Shown here piece by piece: positions 23,703 through 32,107 of a DNA stretch of 36,562 nt. The notes beneath the pieces were generated by a model. It was not told the origin of the DNA and did not search any database. It saw only the letters and a program-made list of their open reading frames with translations. Each line of letters begins with the position of its first letter. Within the stretch, counting starts at the first letter, position 1. The translations under genes and the position numbers were made by a program. The stretch is from Acidimicrobiales bacterium (lineage in GTDB: Bacteria > Actinomycetota > Acidimicrobiia > Acidimicrobiales > Aldehydirespiratoraceae): the NCBI GenBank assembly GCA_029263215.1, contig JAJCXY010000044.1:1-36562 (forward strand), in the 5' to 3' direction.

Positions 23703-24649
23703 TCTCTCAGCTCCTTTCCCGTGAGTTCGATGAACACGTCATCAAGGGTGACGTGCTTCTCGTAAGCCGCTCTCACAGTCACACCCCGAGGGCGCAGGCA
23801 ATCCTCGATGTCGTGGAGGCGGACATCATCGCCCTCGATCTCGACACCGCCATCGATTGCTCTGATGTTCGGGTACACACCCCTGAGCGCAGAGATCGCG
23901 TCGTCAGTCAGATTGTCGGCTTCGACGACCGTTGCCTGGGCACCCCCGACTTGCCGCTTGAGTTCCGCCGGGCTTCCCAACGCGATCAGTCTGCCTTGGT
24001 CGACAATCCCGATCCGGTCCGCCAGCGAATCGGCCTCTTCGAGGTAGTGCGTCGTGAGAACTATCGTCGTTCTGCCCTTGAGCTGCTCGATGTGTTCCCA
24101 CATCCCGCGCCGCGACTGGGGATCGAGGCCGATGGTCGGCTCATCGAGGAACAAGACCTCAGGCTCTGACACCAATGCCATCGCAATACTGAGCCGTCTC
24201 TTCATGCCGCCGGAGTACTTCTTCACACGCTCCGACGCCCTTTCGGCGAGCGCCAACATGTCGAGCAGCTCGCCGGACCGGCGCCGGGTCTCAGCCTTTC
24301 CCACGCCGTGGAGCGCCGCCATCAAGCTCAGGTTCTCCCAGGCGTTGAGCTGCTCCGCGATCGCCGTTTCCTGAGGCGAGACCGCAATCACCCGCTTCAC
24401 CGCAAGGCGGTCTGTGATGATGTCACGGCCCATCACCGTGGCCGTACCGCCGGTTGGCCGAAGGAGACAACACAGCATTCTGATGGTGGTCGTCTTTCCC
24501 GCACCATTGGGCCCGAGCAAGGAGAAAAGCTCCCCCGGCCCTATCGACAGGTCGAGGCCGTCCACGACCGTCGATCCACCGAACGACCGGCTGAGCCCGT
24601 TCAACTCCACCGCCGGACCACCGAAGTGGCTCTCACCGCGCGACACCAT
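23699..24649 (-). CDS. ABC transporter ATPase (DrrA-like)
   Basis: About 316 residues. Walker A GPNGAGKTT lies at 46-54, Q loop in SPQETAI, signature YSGGMKRRLSIAM, Walker B LFLDEPTIGLD, H switch in TTHYLEEAD. The C-terminal 90 residues form the DUF4162-like domain of daunorubicin-resistance ATPases. The ATG at 24649 is preferred because GAGG lies seven bases before it; an in-frame GTG at 24667 is the alternative. Translationally coupled to the permease downstream. Confidence 0.92.
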   Translation of the reverse strand: MVSRGESHFGGPAVELNGLSRSFGGSTVVDGLDLSIGPGELFSLLGPNGAGKTTTIRMLCCLLRPTGGTATVMGRDIITDRLAVKRVIAVSPQETAIAEQLNAWENLSLMAALHGVGKAETRRRSGELLDMLALAERASERVKKYSGGMKRRLSIAMALVSEPEVLFLDEPTIGLDPQSRRGMWEHIEQLKGRTTIVLTTHYLEEADSLADRIGIVDQGRLIALGSPAELKRQVGGAQATVVEADNLTDDAISALRGVYPNIRAIDGGVEIEGDDVRLHDIEDCLRPRGVTVRAAYEKHVTLDDVFIELTGKELRE

Positions 24650-24990
24650 CGGGTACCTCACTTTCACCCTCGAACGCCATCCCCGGCTTAACCCAACCGC
24701 CGGTGATCAGGAAGGGTCCAACGTCACACGCGATCCGGTGCCGACCCGCGGACGCGTCCTTGCCACGATGGGTGGTGGCCCCATCACTCGACAGCTCTCT
24801 TCACTGTCACACCCTCTCGTTAGTCTCGCTCGAGCGGAGCTCGACTGGCCCCTTCGCCACTCTCAGCAATGAGAGAAGCCATCTACGGCATGGGTGGTCC
24901 CTCACAATCTTTGTGCTTGGAGATCGCCATGTCAGTAAACGCTTGCCATCGAAGCCCTCACACCCAACAGCTTCATGAGGCAGTCCACAC
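24650..24990. other. Intergenic DNA upstream of the ABC exporter
   Basis: It must contain the promoter for the leftward exporter. No gene or repeat is recognised in it. Fragments of the degraded DUF222 gene may begin near its right end. Confidence 0.4.
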
Positions 24991-25536
24991 ATGGGCGCGA
25001 GGACAACGGGTCTGCTGCACGATTGGGTGCTCGATGGCTCGCCATCGCCGGCCCACTGGCTGGCAAGCCTGGCGGATGTAGAAGCGAGCTCGGCCGCGAC
25101 CTCGACCGATGGTTCCAGGCCAACCACAGTCCCGAAGATATCGAGGCCCACCATCTACGCCAGCGGTCGGTGCGCTGGCGCAGCCAAGCCGACGGCATGA
25201 CGGTCTTCACCCGGTGTCTCCCACCACTCCTCGCGGGAGTGCTCATCGCCTTCCTCAGCGCCTGGGTCATGAAGAGTCGCGCACACGCCGATCTCCGACA
25301 CCGTCGCGGAACGGATCGCTCCCCAGTCGTTCGTGCGGGCCCTGATTTCAGAGACAGGCCGACGACCGATCAACGCGTCGTCACGACGACGGCACCCCAC
25401 CACTCGCCAGAGACGAGTCGTCAAGGAACGCGATCGCGCCTGTGTCGACTGCGGACGCGGCGAAATCCTGGAGTTCGATCACAACCCGCCCTATCAAGAA
25501 TCGGGTCACACCGTGATCGAGGAACTCGAACTCTGA
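24991..25536 (+). pseudogene. Degraded DUF222/HNH endonuclease gene (13E12-type)
   Basis: Pieces of one protein are spread over different frames. About 25009-25080 codes LLHDWVLDGSPSPAHWLASL, like the DUF222 opening (W..DG..S.AHWLA). About 25100-25290 in another frame codes DLDRWFQANHSPEDIEAHHL and then RWRSQADGMTVFTRCLPPLLAG, like the DUF222 core. About 25333-25536 codes RRVVKERDRACVDCGRGEIL and then EFDHNPPYQESGHTVIEELEL, an HNH nuclease domain that stops before its final Cys-His pair. At least two frameshifts and a premature stop make it inactive. Such genes are abundant, mobile-like families in actinobacteria. Confidence 0.65.
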
Positions 25537-25602
25537 TGCGCACGCCCGCTGATCACCCGACTGGGCTCAGCCCCGCTTCGAGGCCCCGGAGATTCCTGCT
25601 GG

Positions 25603-26613
25603 TCAGCCGGTGGCGCACTCCTCCACTGCAGCGAAGAGGCGGATGAAGTTCCCTCCGAGTATCTGGTCGATCTCCGATGCGGTCATGCCGAGCGCATCCA
25701 GGCCCGACGCCACCTGGGGGAACTGATCGTAGGACGTGAGCACGGGCCTGTAGTTGGCATCCAAGTCGGTCCCCACCGCCACGTGGTCGATCCCCACGAG
25801 ATCCACCAAGCGACAGATCTCATCGCAATAGTCGCCGAGCGTCGTCTGAGCGAATCCCGCCGGCCACGCACCGATCACTCCACCCGCGGAGCTCACCGCG
25901 AGCGCATGCTCGGCCGACAGCAGGCGAGGGTGCGACGCTCCCCGCGCCGCAAGATGGCTGTGGGAGATCATGATCGGAGCCGTGGTTACCTCCAGCGCGT
26001 CGACGGTGGCCGCGAGAGTGGCATGAGCGAGATCGACGATCATCCCGAGCCGGTTCATCTCGGCGATCACCTCTCGGCCGAACCCGGTGAGGCCTCCGTG
26101 CACGCTGGCCTCGGTTTGGATATCGCCGAGTTCGTTCACGCGATAGTGAACGAGGGTCACTGAGCGCACGCCATCGTCGTACGCTGCATCGACGCCCTCG
26201 AGTCGGCCATCGAGAAAATCGCCTCCCTCACAACTCACGAACACGCCGGCTACCTCGGTGTCGGCCACAGCCTCGACATCGGCGGAGGACAACACAGCCT
26301 GCACGCCCTCCCCGTCGAGCAGGGTGGCCATGAAATCCATCTGGCGGTGGTGATCCGCTGTTGCCTCACCGGGCCCGAACTCTCGCAACGCCCCGAGCCC
26401 TCCTGTAGGAGTGAGACCGATCACCCCCAGATCAGCAACCGTTGCCTGAGCCACCACCGCGACCTCACCGAGAGCCGACGATCGAGTCCTCGCGGCGGCA
26501 TCCTCTTGCCCCATCAGGGCAACGAACGGCGAGGTCGAAGCGAGGCCACCGAGGAAGCAACGCCCGGGGTGAGAGTGAACGTCGACCCAGGGGCCGTGTG
26601 CATGTGTGGTCAT
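25603..26613 (-). CDS. Dipeptidase, peptidase family M19
   Basis: A 336-residue zinc-dependent TIM-barrel dipeptidase (renal dipeptidase family). Metal ligands are visible in VDVHSHPG (11-17), CEGGD, VDLAHA and ISHSHLA. The first motif is H-x-H where the family usually has H-x-D, so the first metal site may differ. The C-terminal GTDLDANY and GGNFIRLF are conserved in M19. It has no signal peptide and is cytosolic. Divergent from the sulfotransferase with only about 11 bp between the start codons, so promoters must overlap the genes. Confidence 0.88.
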   Translation of the reverse strand: MTTHAHGPWVDVHSHPGRCFLGGLASTSPFVALMGQEDAAARTRSSALGEVAVVAQATVADLGVIGLTPTGGLGALREFGPGEATADHHRQMDFMATLLDGEGVQAVLSSADVEAVADTEVAGVFVSCEGGDFLDGRLEGVDAAYDDGVRSVTLVHYRVNELGDIQTEASVHGGLTGFGREVIAEMNRLGMIVDLAHATLAATVDALEVTTAPIMISHSHLAARGASHPRLLSAEHALAVSSAGGVIGAWPAGFAQTTLGDYCDEICRLVDLVGIDHVAVGTDLDANYRPVLTSYDQFPQVASGLDALGMTASEIDQILGGNFIRLFAAVEECATG

Positions 26614-26624
26614 CGTCGAACATT

Positions 26625-27380
26625 ATGGTGCCGATGAGACACGCCAGCATCGCTCCGCATGGTGGACCCGGATCGAGCCCACGCGACGACCTGGCGGTGG
26701 GAGTCAGGTGCCGAACGCGTTATGTGATCGCGTCGATCCAGCGATCAGGCAGCAGCCTGCTGGCTTGGGCCCTCTGGTCGACCGGCAGAGCCGGAGCGCC
26801 CAACGAGTACCTGAACCCACTCCACCGCCGGCACTTCGATACACGATGGGGGCCGCTGACACTCCCGACGTTTTTGGAACAGCTCGAACGGCACCGGACG
26901 TCCGCCAACGGCGTGTTCGGCTTGAAGATTCACAACCTTCATCGCCTCCGGTGGGTCGACAGCCTCAGTCACGATCTGGCGGCCCTCGTGCCCGGTGCCC
27001 GGTGGATTGCGATCACGCGGCGAGATCATCTCGCCCAGGCCGTTTCGTTCGAGATCGCACGCCAGACCAGACGCTGGAGTAGTGCCCAGCCTGCCTCACC
27101 GCAAGAGCCGATCTACAGCGCCGCCGCGATCGACCGTCGCCTCGATCAGATCGTCAAGGCCGAGTCGGGTTGGGAGCGCTTCTTCTACCTCAACCACATC
27201 ACCCCCTTGCGGTTGACCTACGAGGTCCTCGTCGCCGACCTGTCGGCGACGGTCGAGCAGGTCCTCGACCACCTGGGAGTGGAGCGCGGAGCCGAGGCGA
27301 CATCGCGCCGTGGCATGCCCGAGCGGCAGGCCAATGATTTGAACGAGCAGTGGATCGACCGCTACCGAAAAGGCGACTGA
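26625..27380 (+). CDS. Stf0-family sulfotransferase
   Basis: About 251 residues. The PAPS 5'-phosphosulfate loop is IASIQRSGSSLLAWAL (near 35-50), and the 3'-phosphate region is ITRRDHLAQAVSFEIARQTR followed by RW, a clear Stf0 hallmark; EYLNPLH and LTYEVLVAD are also conserved. Stf0 makes trehalose 2-sulfate in mycobacteria; in other actinobacteria the acceptor is unknown. ATG 26625 or 26634 are both possible because no ribosome site is clear. It converges on the microcompartment operon with 10 bp between. Confidence 0.88.
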   Translation: MVPMRHASIAPHGGPGSSPRDDLAVGVRCRTRYVIASIQRSGSSLLAWALWSTGRAGAPNEYLNPLHRRHFDTRWGPLTLPTFLEQLERHRTSANGVFGLKIHNLHRLRWVDSLSHDLAALVPGARWIAITRRDHLAQAVSFEIARQTRRWSSAQPASPQEPIYSAAAIDRRLDQIVKAESGWERFFYLNHITPLRLTYEVLVADLSATVEQVLDHLGVERGAEATSRRGMPERQANDLNEQWIDRYRKGD

Positions 27381-27390
27381 CTCTGCCCCG

Positions 27391-27651
27391 TCATGCGATC
27401 TCGTCGACGATTCCGACGATCACCGACCGAATCGGGCCAGTGGAGATACCGAAGATCTGGCGAGCTGAGGTGCCCTCGTCGCAGATCAGCACCCTCTCCC
27501 CCACTCCTGCACCGACCACATCGACCGCGATGAGGTAACCGTCGGCCGTGCCGTCGGGGTCGATCAGATCGCACATGAGGAGACGCTTCTGCTCGAAGAA
27601 GGGGTGGCAGATGGGGGAAACCACAGTGCCCACGACGTCGGCGAGCTTCAC
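27391..27651 (-). CDS. BMC-P pentameric vertex protein (EutN/CcmL family), third copy
   Basis: An 86-residue shell vertex protein. VVGTVVSPICHPFFEQKRLLM is the EutN/CcmL opening, and VDVVGAGVGERVLICDEGTSARQIF the conserved pore and loop region. Pentamers cap the 12 vertices of the polyhedral shell. It starts at a GTG whose TGA overlap (GTGA) couples it to the preceding BMC-P gene. It is the last gene of the leftward microcompartment operon. Confidence 0.93.
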   Translation of the reverse strand: MKLADVVGTVVSPICHPFFEQKRLLMCDLIDPDGTADGYLIAVDVVGAGVGERVLICDEGTSARQIFGISTGPIRSVIVGIVDEIA

Positions 27652-27929
27652 CGTGGATCCTCGGTGAGCGCCACATGGTCGACCAGGCCCACGATGGCGT
27701 GGTCGACCGGCACAAAGCGTTCGACCATAGCCTCGGCCGCCTCACGGGAAGCCACGTAGTAGACGAGCTCGCCGGGACCGGCCATGGCCACCGCGTCGGC
27801 GGCCACGACGGGCTGGCCCTTGTCGTGCTGATGCTTGTCGAGGGGCTGCACGACAAGGAATTTCACCCCATCGAGCCCGTCGGACTTCACCGTTGCCACG
27901 ACCGTGCCGATGACGCGCCCGAGGTGCAT
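27648..27929 (-). CDS. BMC-P pentameric vertex protein (EutN/CcmL family), second copy
   Basis: A 93-residue EutN/CcmL protein: HLGRVIGTVVATVK at the start, AADAVAMAGPGELVYYV in the middle. It differs from its two paralogues mainly in the loop with KHQHDKGQPV and in a longer REAAEAMVERFVPVD segment before the last strands. The ATG shares a base with the stop of the BMC-T gene (TGATG). Confidence 0.93.
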   Translation of the reverse strand: MHLGRVIGTVVATVKSDGLDGVKFLVVQPLDKHQHDKGQPVVAADAVAMAGPGELVYYVASREAAEAMVERFVPVDHAIVGLVDHVALTEDPR

Positions 27930-28540
27930 CAGCAGGCTCCGTCGGGTCGAAGCAAGCGGTTGAATCGCAATTCGGCAGCCAGGTTGTCGCGCATCTCTCG
28001 ATGAAGTTGGGAGATCACCGCGGTGCCGATCAGAGGCCCCCGGTGTTCGGTGGACTCGACACAGCGCTCGACTGCTGCTTCGGCGTCGGCCACCGAGCCG
28101 CTGAACAGGCAGTAGGCCTTACCTCCCAAACCGTCGGCCAACCGAAGAGCCACCAGCGAGACGTCGGCGGCCTTGACCCCGGCATCGGCGGCGACGATTG
28201 CGGTAGCGCTGGTTGATGCTTCGACGATGCCCAACGAATCGCCTTCGGCCAGGGCCGTATCAGCGGAGTTCGAGAGCGCAGCAATCACATCGGGATGCAC
28301 ATTGGGGAGCAGCAGTTGGTCGACCAGGGTGTCGGTGCCGCCGCTGTCAAGAGCGATCTCGACTGCGGCGGTGTCGCCACCGACGAGCACCAGGTAGCGG
28401 CCGGGGTGAACCGTGCCGGCGTACAAAGAGGAGACCGGCGAGGCCTTCACCATCGCATCGCCCGCGACCATGCCGGCCGTTATCGAGGAGAACTCGAGGA
28501 GTCCGAGGGCTGGATCGAAACGATCAGCGAGTTCAGACAA
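27929..28540 (-). CDS. BMC-T shell protein, single-layer type (tandem BMC domains)
   Basis: About 203 residues containing two BMC domains in tandem: ALGLLEFSSITAGMVAGDAMVKASPV (about 12-37) and SLGIVEASTSATAIVAADAGVKAADV (about 105-130). Trimers form pseudohexameric shell tiles. From memory it resembles the Haliangium ochraceum BMC-T1 protein, whose domains start in the same way. The start is uncertain: a GTG at 28567 would overlap the aldehyde dehydrogenase by 35 bp, while the TTG at 28540 has GGGAG upstream and overlaps only 8 bp. Larger central pores of such tiles are thought to pass bulky substrates or cofactors. Confidence 0.9.
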   Translation of the reverse strand: MSELADRFDPALGLLEFSSITAGMVAGDAMVKASPVSSLYAGTVHPGRYLVLVGGDTAAVEIALDSGGTDTLVDQLLLPNVHPDVIAALSNSADTALAEGDSLGIVEASTSATAIVAADAGVKAADVSLVALRLADGLGGKAYCLFSGSVADAEAAVERCVESTEHRGPLIGTAVISQLHREMRDNLAAELRFNRLLRPDGAC

Positions 28541-29990
28541 TTCGCAATGCTCCCACCACCGACACACGGCGGATGCGCGAGAAGGTTCGAGGTCGGGTCA
28601 GGCCTTCGCCCGTCGGGCTGGCGATCGAGAAGGAGGTGAATCCTTCGCCACCCTGGCCGAGGCCGGAGAAGTTCGGTCCATTGGCCACGAGGATCGAGCA
28701 GTTCATGGCGCGCGCCATACGGGTGATGGTGTCGACGTTGGTGGAATGGATCGAAGCGGTGTGGCGGAACCCGTGCTCGGAGCGCACGGCGAGATCGATC
28801 GCGGTGTCGACATCCTTGACCCGCACAACCGGCATCACCGGCATCATCTGCTCGGTCCACACGAGGCTGTGATCAGCAGAGACTTCGGCGATCAGCAAGC
28901 GAACGTCGCCTTCGACGCTCACCCCGATCTCCCCGAGCAGATCAGAAGCGTTCTTGCCGATCCAGGCCGGATTGATCGCGCCAGGCTTGTTGGGCGCGCC
29001 CATCTGCTTGAAGATGACCCGCTCGAGGCGGCGCAGCTCGTGCTCTTTCAACCGGTAGGCCCCCGCATTCACCATCCCCCGCACCAGCGCGTCGGCGACA
29101 GTGTCGACAACGATCGTGGTCTTCTCATCGACACAGATGATGTTGTTGTCGAAGGAAGCGCCCCTCACGATGTCGCGGGCCGCCTGATCGATGTCGGCGG
29201 TGTGATCGACCACCGCTGGCGGATTACCAGGACCGGCCGCGATGGCCTTCTTCGGGGTGCGCAGAGCCTCACCGACAACCGCTGGCCCACCGGTGACGAG
29301 GAGAACCTTCACATCGGGATGAGCCATCAACTCTCGTGCCGATTCGAGGGTGGGATTGGGCACCGCGGTGATGAGGTCGGGAGGCCCGCCGGCCCCCACA
29401 ATTGCCCGATTGAGGAGCTTGATGTTCTCCACCGATACCAGCTTTGCGCTGGGGTGCACATTGAACGTGACGGCGTTGCCGGCCGCGATCATGGCGATGC
29501 TGTTGTTGATGATCGTGGAGGTGGGGTTGGTGGTGGGCGTGATCGACCCGATAACGCCGTAGGGCGCATACTCGGTGACGGTCATACCCTGATCACCGGT
29601 GACGGCCTGGGGTTCGAGGTCTTCGGGGCCGAGGGTCTTGGTGGTGACGAGCAGGTTCTTCGTGACCTTGTCCTCGGGTCGGCCCAACCCGGTTTCGGCA
29701 TGAGCCAGATATGCCAGCCGCTCGCCTTCTCGCAACATCGCGGCCCGCATCGCCTCGACGATCACTCGCCGGGTCTCGAGTCCCATGCCCTGGTATATGC
29801 CGAACGCAACCCCCGCTGCCCCCACAGCGGCGGTGATGGACGGATGGATCCCGTCGCCGAGCAGGGCTTCGGCCCCACCCAGATCGTCGGCCGCCCTGAG
29901 CGCCTGGCCTTGTCGACCGGGGCCGTCGGTGCCTGCCACCCGGTCTTGGACACGGGCGATAATCGACTGGATCTCGTCGTCGTTCAGCAT
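28533..29990 (-). CDS. CoA-acylating aldehyde dehydrogenase with encapsulation peptide
   Basis: A 485-residue enzyme of the PduP/EutE type, converting an aldehyde, CoA and NAD+ to acyl-CoA. Cys286 in NNIICVDEK is the nucleophile; TPTTNPTSTIINNSIAMI, VTGGPAVV and AAGPGNPPAVVD are PduP/EutE landmarks. The first 20 residues (EIQSIIARVQDRVAG) form an amphipathic helix followed by a Gly/Pro/Gln linker, the usual encapsulation peptide that docks the enzyme to shell proteins. It lies 7 bp after a BMC-P gene. With DeoC in the same operon the likely substrate is acetaldehyde. Confidence 0.93.
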   Translation of the reverse strand: MLNDDEIQSIIARVQDRVAGTDGPGRQGQALRAADDLGGAEALLGDGIHPSITAAVGAAGVAFGIYQGMGLETRRVIVEAMRAAMLREGERLAYLAHAETGLGRPEDKVTKNLLVTTKTLGPEDLEPQAVTGDQGMTVTEYAPYGVIGSITPTTNPTSTIINNSIAMIAAGNAVTFNVHPSAKLVSVENIKLLNRAIVGAGGPPDLITAVPNPTLESARELMAHPDVKVLLVTGGPAVVGEALRTPKKAIAAGPGNPPAVVDHTADIDQAARDIVRGASFDNNIICVDEKTTIVVDTVADALVRGMVNAGAYRLKEHELRRLERVIFKQMGAPNKPGAINPAWIGKNASDLLGEIGVSVEGDVRLLIAEVSADHSLVWTEQMMPVMPVVRVKDVDTAIDLAVRSEHGFRHTASIHSTNVDTITRMARAMNCSILVANGPNFSGLGQGGEGFTSFSIASPTGEGLTRPRTFSRIRRVSVVGALRIV

Positions 29991-29997
29991 CCGGCTC

Positions 29998-30285
29998 TCA
30001 CTTCACGTACATCGTCTCGCCGTCGATCTCCCAGGTGTCGACGATGGCCATGATGACGGCATCACAGGGGCGGTTCTGGGTGACGGCGGTCTGGCGGGCC
30101 GAGCTACCCGACGCGTACATCACCACCTCGCCCACGCCCGCGCCGACCGCATTGACCGCGACGACGTAACCCCCGCTCTCGGTGTTGTCGACACCGAGTT
30201 GGCGGACAACCAGAAAGGTCAGGCCGTCCATGAGGGGTTCCTTCTGACTGGCAACAACCGTGCCCGTCACCCGTCCCAGAAGCAT
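29998..30285 (-). CDS. BMC-P pentameric vertex protein (EutN/CcmL family), first copy
   Basis: A 95-residue EutN/CcmL protein. [14 protein letters not shown] opens it, followed by [10 protein letters not shown], then [23 protein letters not shown], the most canonical of the three vertex proteins. It starts 7 bp after the BMC-H stop. Confidence 0.94.
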   Translation of the reverse strand: MLLGRVTGTVVASQKEPLMDGLTFLVVRQLGVDNTESGGYVVAVNAVGAGVGEVVMYASGSSARQTAVTQNRPCDAVIMAIVDTWEIDGETMYVK

Positions 30286-30292
30286 TGGTTTC

Positions 30293-30595
30293 TCAGCCCG
30301 ACTCGGCAGCGGCCTCTTCGGCCCGGCCGAGAGGAAGAACGGTGTCGATGTTGGTGTGGGGGCGGGCGATCACGTGGGTCGCGATGACCTCGCCGACCTT
30401 CTCGCCGCCGCGGACACCGGCATCGACCGCGGCCTTCACCGCGGCGACATCTCCACGAACCACGGCAGTGACAAAGCCACCGCCGGTGGACTCGTAGGAC
30501 ACAAGGTCGACCTTCGCCGCCTTCACCATTGCATCGGCGGCCTCAACCATTGCTGCGAAACTCCTGCATTCGATCATGCCGAGCGCTTCAGCCAT
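30293..30595 (-). CDS. BMC-H hexameric shell protein
   Basis: A 100-residue single BMC-domain protein. The start, [26 protein letters not shown], is the canonical shell fold, with the pore loop ESTGGGF near residue 40 and the [13 protein letters not shown] tail typical of BMC-H proteins. It forms the hexagonal facets. From memory it is strikingly similar to the Haliangium ochraceum BMC-H. AAGGG lies upstream of the ATG. The 56 bp gap to the previous gene is the largest inside the operon and may hold a processing site or internal promoter that boosts this abundant shell protein. Confidence 0.96.
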   Translation of the reverse strand: MAEALGMIECRSFAAMVEAADAMVKAAKVDLVSYESTGGGFVTAVVRGDVAAVKAAVDAGVRGGEKVGEVIATHVIARPHTNIDTVLPLGRAEEAAAESG

Positions 30596-30651
30596 CTGAT
30601 TTTCCCTTCGCTATCTGAACGTTGTTTGCGATTTCTAACTTCACGACAGCC

Positions 30652-31275
30652 CTACTCGCGGCCGTCGAGTCCTTCGAGTGCTGCCACCGCGGCGCGCCAG
30701 CCGACATCGATGTCGCTCTCCTCGCCGCCGAGGTAGACGCGCCCCATGGCACCAGCGGCGCGCACCTCGAGCACATTGATATCGGCTGCCTTCTCGGCCT
30801 CGTTGGCAGCAAGCGGCGCGTAGGCGGCCGGCTCACACTCGAGCACGTAGAGGGTCTGGCCGGGCACGATCATCTGACCATGACGCATCCGGTTGATGAG
30901 CTGAGCATGGTGATCGTCGATGCGGCGGATGATCTGGCTCGACAGAATCTTGGGCTTCATACGATCCGACTCGGTGAGGCCCACCGCGTCGAGAATCGCA
31001 GCGCCGGCGGCCCGGGTCTCGGCCTGGTCGGGTGAGTGGATCTCGAGGAGTCCGAAATAGCGCTCGATGATCTGCATCCCCGGCTTCACGTTGGTGGCCT
31101 TCAACGCCACATCGGTGAGCCGGTTGATCTCGATGCCTGGCGACACCTCCACATACAGCGACGAATCGCCGGCCAACGGCAGGAACCCCTGCGCGACGGT
31201 GCCGAGGAACGCTGCGTACTGGGGTTGCAGGCTGTCGAGGAACGCAAACGACCGGATCTCAATACTTGCTGCCAC
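30652..31275 (-). CDS. BMC-T shell protein, stacking (double-layer) type
   Basis: About 207 residues with two BMC domains. The N-terminal half ([20 protein letters not shown], then [21 protein letters not shown]) and [16 protein letters not shown] are characteristic of the permuted BMC-T proteins that stack as dimers of trimers and have gated pores, like the BMC-T2/T3 proteins of Haliangium. The C-terminal half ([34 protein letters not shown]) repeats the theme. GTG 31275 is chosen because AAGGAG lies six bases before it; ATGs at 31290 and 31299 would overlap deoC further. Overlaps the deoC stop by 17 bp. Confidence 0.9.
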   Translation of the reverse strand: MAASIEIRSFAFLDSLQPQYAAFLGTVAQGFLPLAGDSSLYVEVSPGIEINRLTDVALKATNVKPGMQIIERYFGLLEIHSPDQAETRAAGAAILDAVGLTESDRMKPKILSSQIIRRIDDHHAQLINRMRHGQMIVPGQTLYVLECEPAAYAPLAANEAEKAADINVLEVRAAGAMGRVYLGGEESDIDVGWRAAVAALEGLDGRE

Positions 31276-32107
31276 CACTGTCTCCTTCATCTCCGCCAAC
31301 GATCTGTACGCCGGCCGAAGCCCCGATGCGGGTTGCCCCGGCGGCGATCATGTCTTCTACATCCGACGCGGTTCGCACCCCGCCCGATGCTTTGACCCCC
31401 ATGTCGGGGCCAACTGTCTCGCGCATCAGCGCCACATCGAACACTGTTGCGCCGCCGCCCGCGAACCCCGTGGACGTCTTCACGAAATCGGCCTTCGCCT
31501 TCTTGGCCAACGATGAGGCGATCACCTTCTCTTCGTCGGTGAGCAGGGACGTCTCGATGATCACCTTCACGATCACACCCGACTCATGAGCAGAGTCGAC
31601 CACCTTCTGCATCTCGGTGAGGATCGTGTCTCGGTCGCCGGACTTCAAGGCGCCCACATTGATCACCATGTCGACCTCGCGAGCACCATCACGGATCGCC
31701 CGCCTGGCCTCCATGGCCTTGATCTCCGCGGTGGTGGCCCCGAACGGGAAGCCGATCACCGAGCAGACCTTCACATCGCTGTCTCTGAGGTTGCCTGCGG
31801 CCCGCTTCACCCACGACGGGTTCACACAAACCGAGGCGAAATGATATTCCGCGGCCTCTTCGCACAGGGTGTCGATCTCCGCGGCGGTGGTCTCGGGCTT
31901 GAGAACGGTGTGGTCGATGTAGCTCGCCAGCTCGATCGGCACATCCGAGGCTTCGCCATGGAAGGCGACCCGGTCGGCTCCATTGCCAACCACGTGACGC
32001 AGAGCTTCGAGCGAATCACAACGATCGACCTGGCTGGCGAGAGTGCTGAGAACTTCCTTGGTGATGAGCTCGACGAGCATCTCGCGGTCGAGGGGCTGAT
32101 CACTCAT
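31259..32107 (-). CDS. deoC: Deoxyribose-phosphate aldolase with encapsulation peptide
   Basis: A 282-residue class I aldolase that splits 2-deoxyribose-5-phosphate into acetaldehyde and glyceraldehyde-3-phosphate. Lys210 in FVKTSTGF is the Schiff-base lysine, Lys239 in VKASGG the relay lysine, and Asp146 in EVDMVIN the catalytic acid. The core starts at about residue 60 ([12 protein letters not shown]), leaving a 60-residue N-terminal extension absent from ordinary DeoC. It begins with an amphipathic helix ([16 protein letters not shown]) of encapsulation-peptide type. The ATG overlaps the rpiB stop by 4 bp. A longer frame to 32485 is only the shadow of the isomerase gene. Confidence 0.95.
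   Translation of the reverse strand: MSDQPLDREMLVELITKEVLSTLASQVDRCDSLEALRHVVGNGADRVAFHGEASDVPIELASYIDHTVLKPETTAAEIDTLCEEAAEYHFASVCVNPSWVKRAAGNLRDSDVKVCSVIGFPFGATTAEIKAMEARRAIRDGAREVDMVINVGALKSGDRDTILTEMQKVVDSAHESGVIVKVIIETSLLTDEEKVIASSLAKKAKADFVKTSTGFAGGGATVFDVALMRETVGPDMGVKASGGVRTASDVEDMIAAGATRIGASAGVQIVGGDEGDSGGSKY

Noticed and set aside
28413-30053. 546-codon open frame on the + strand opposite the aldehyde dehydrogenase
   Set aside because: It mirrors the coding strand codon bias of the dehydrogenase gene and shows no domain.
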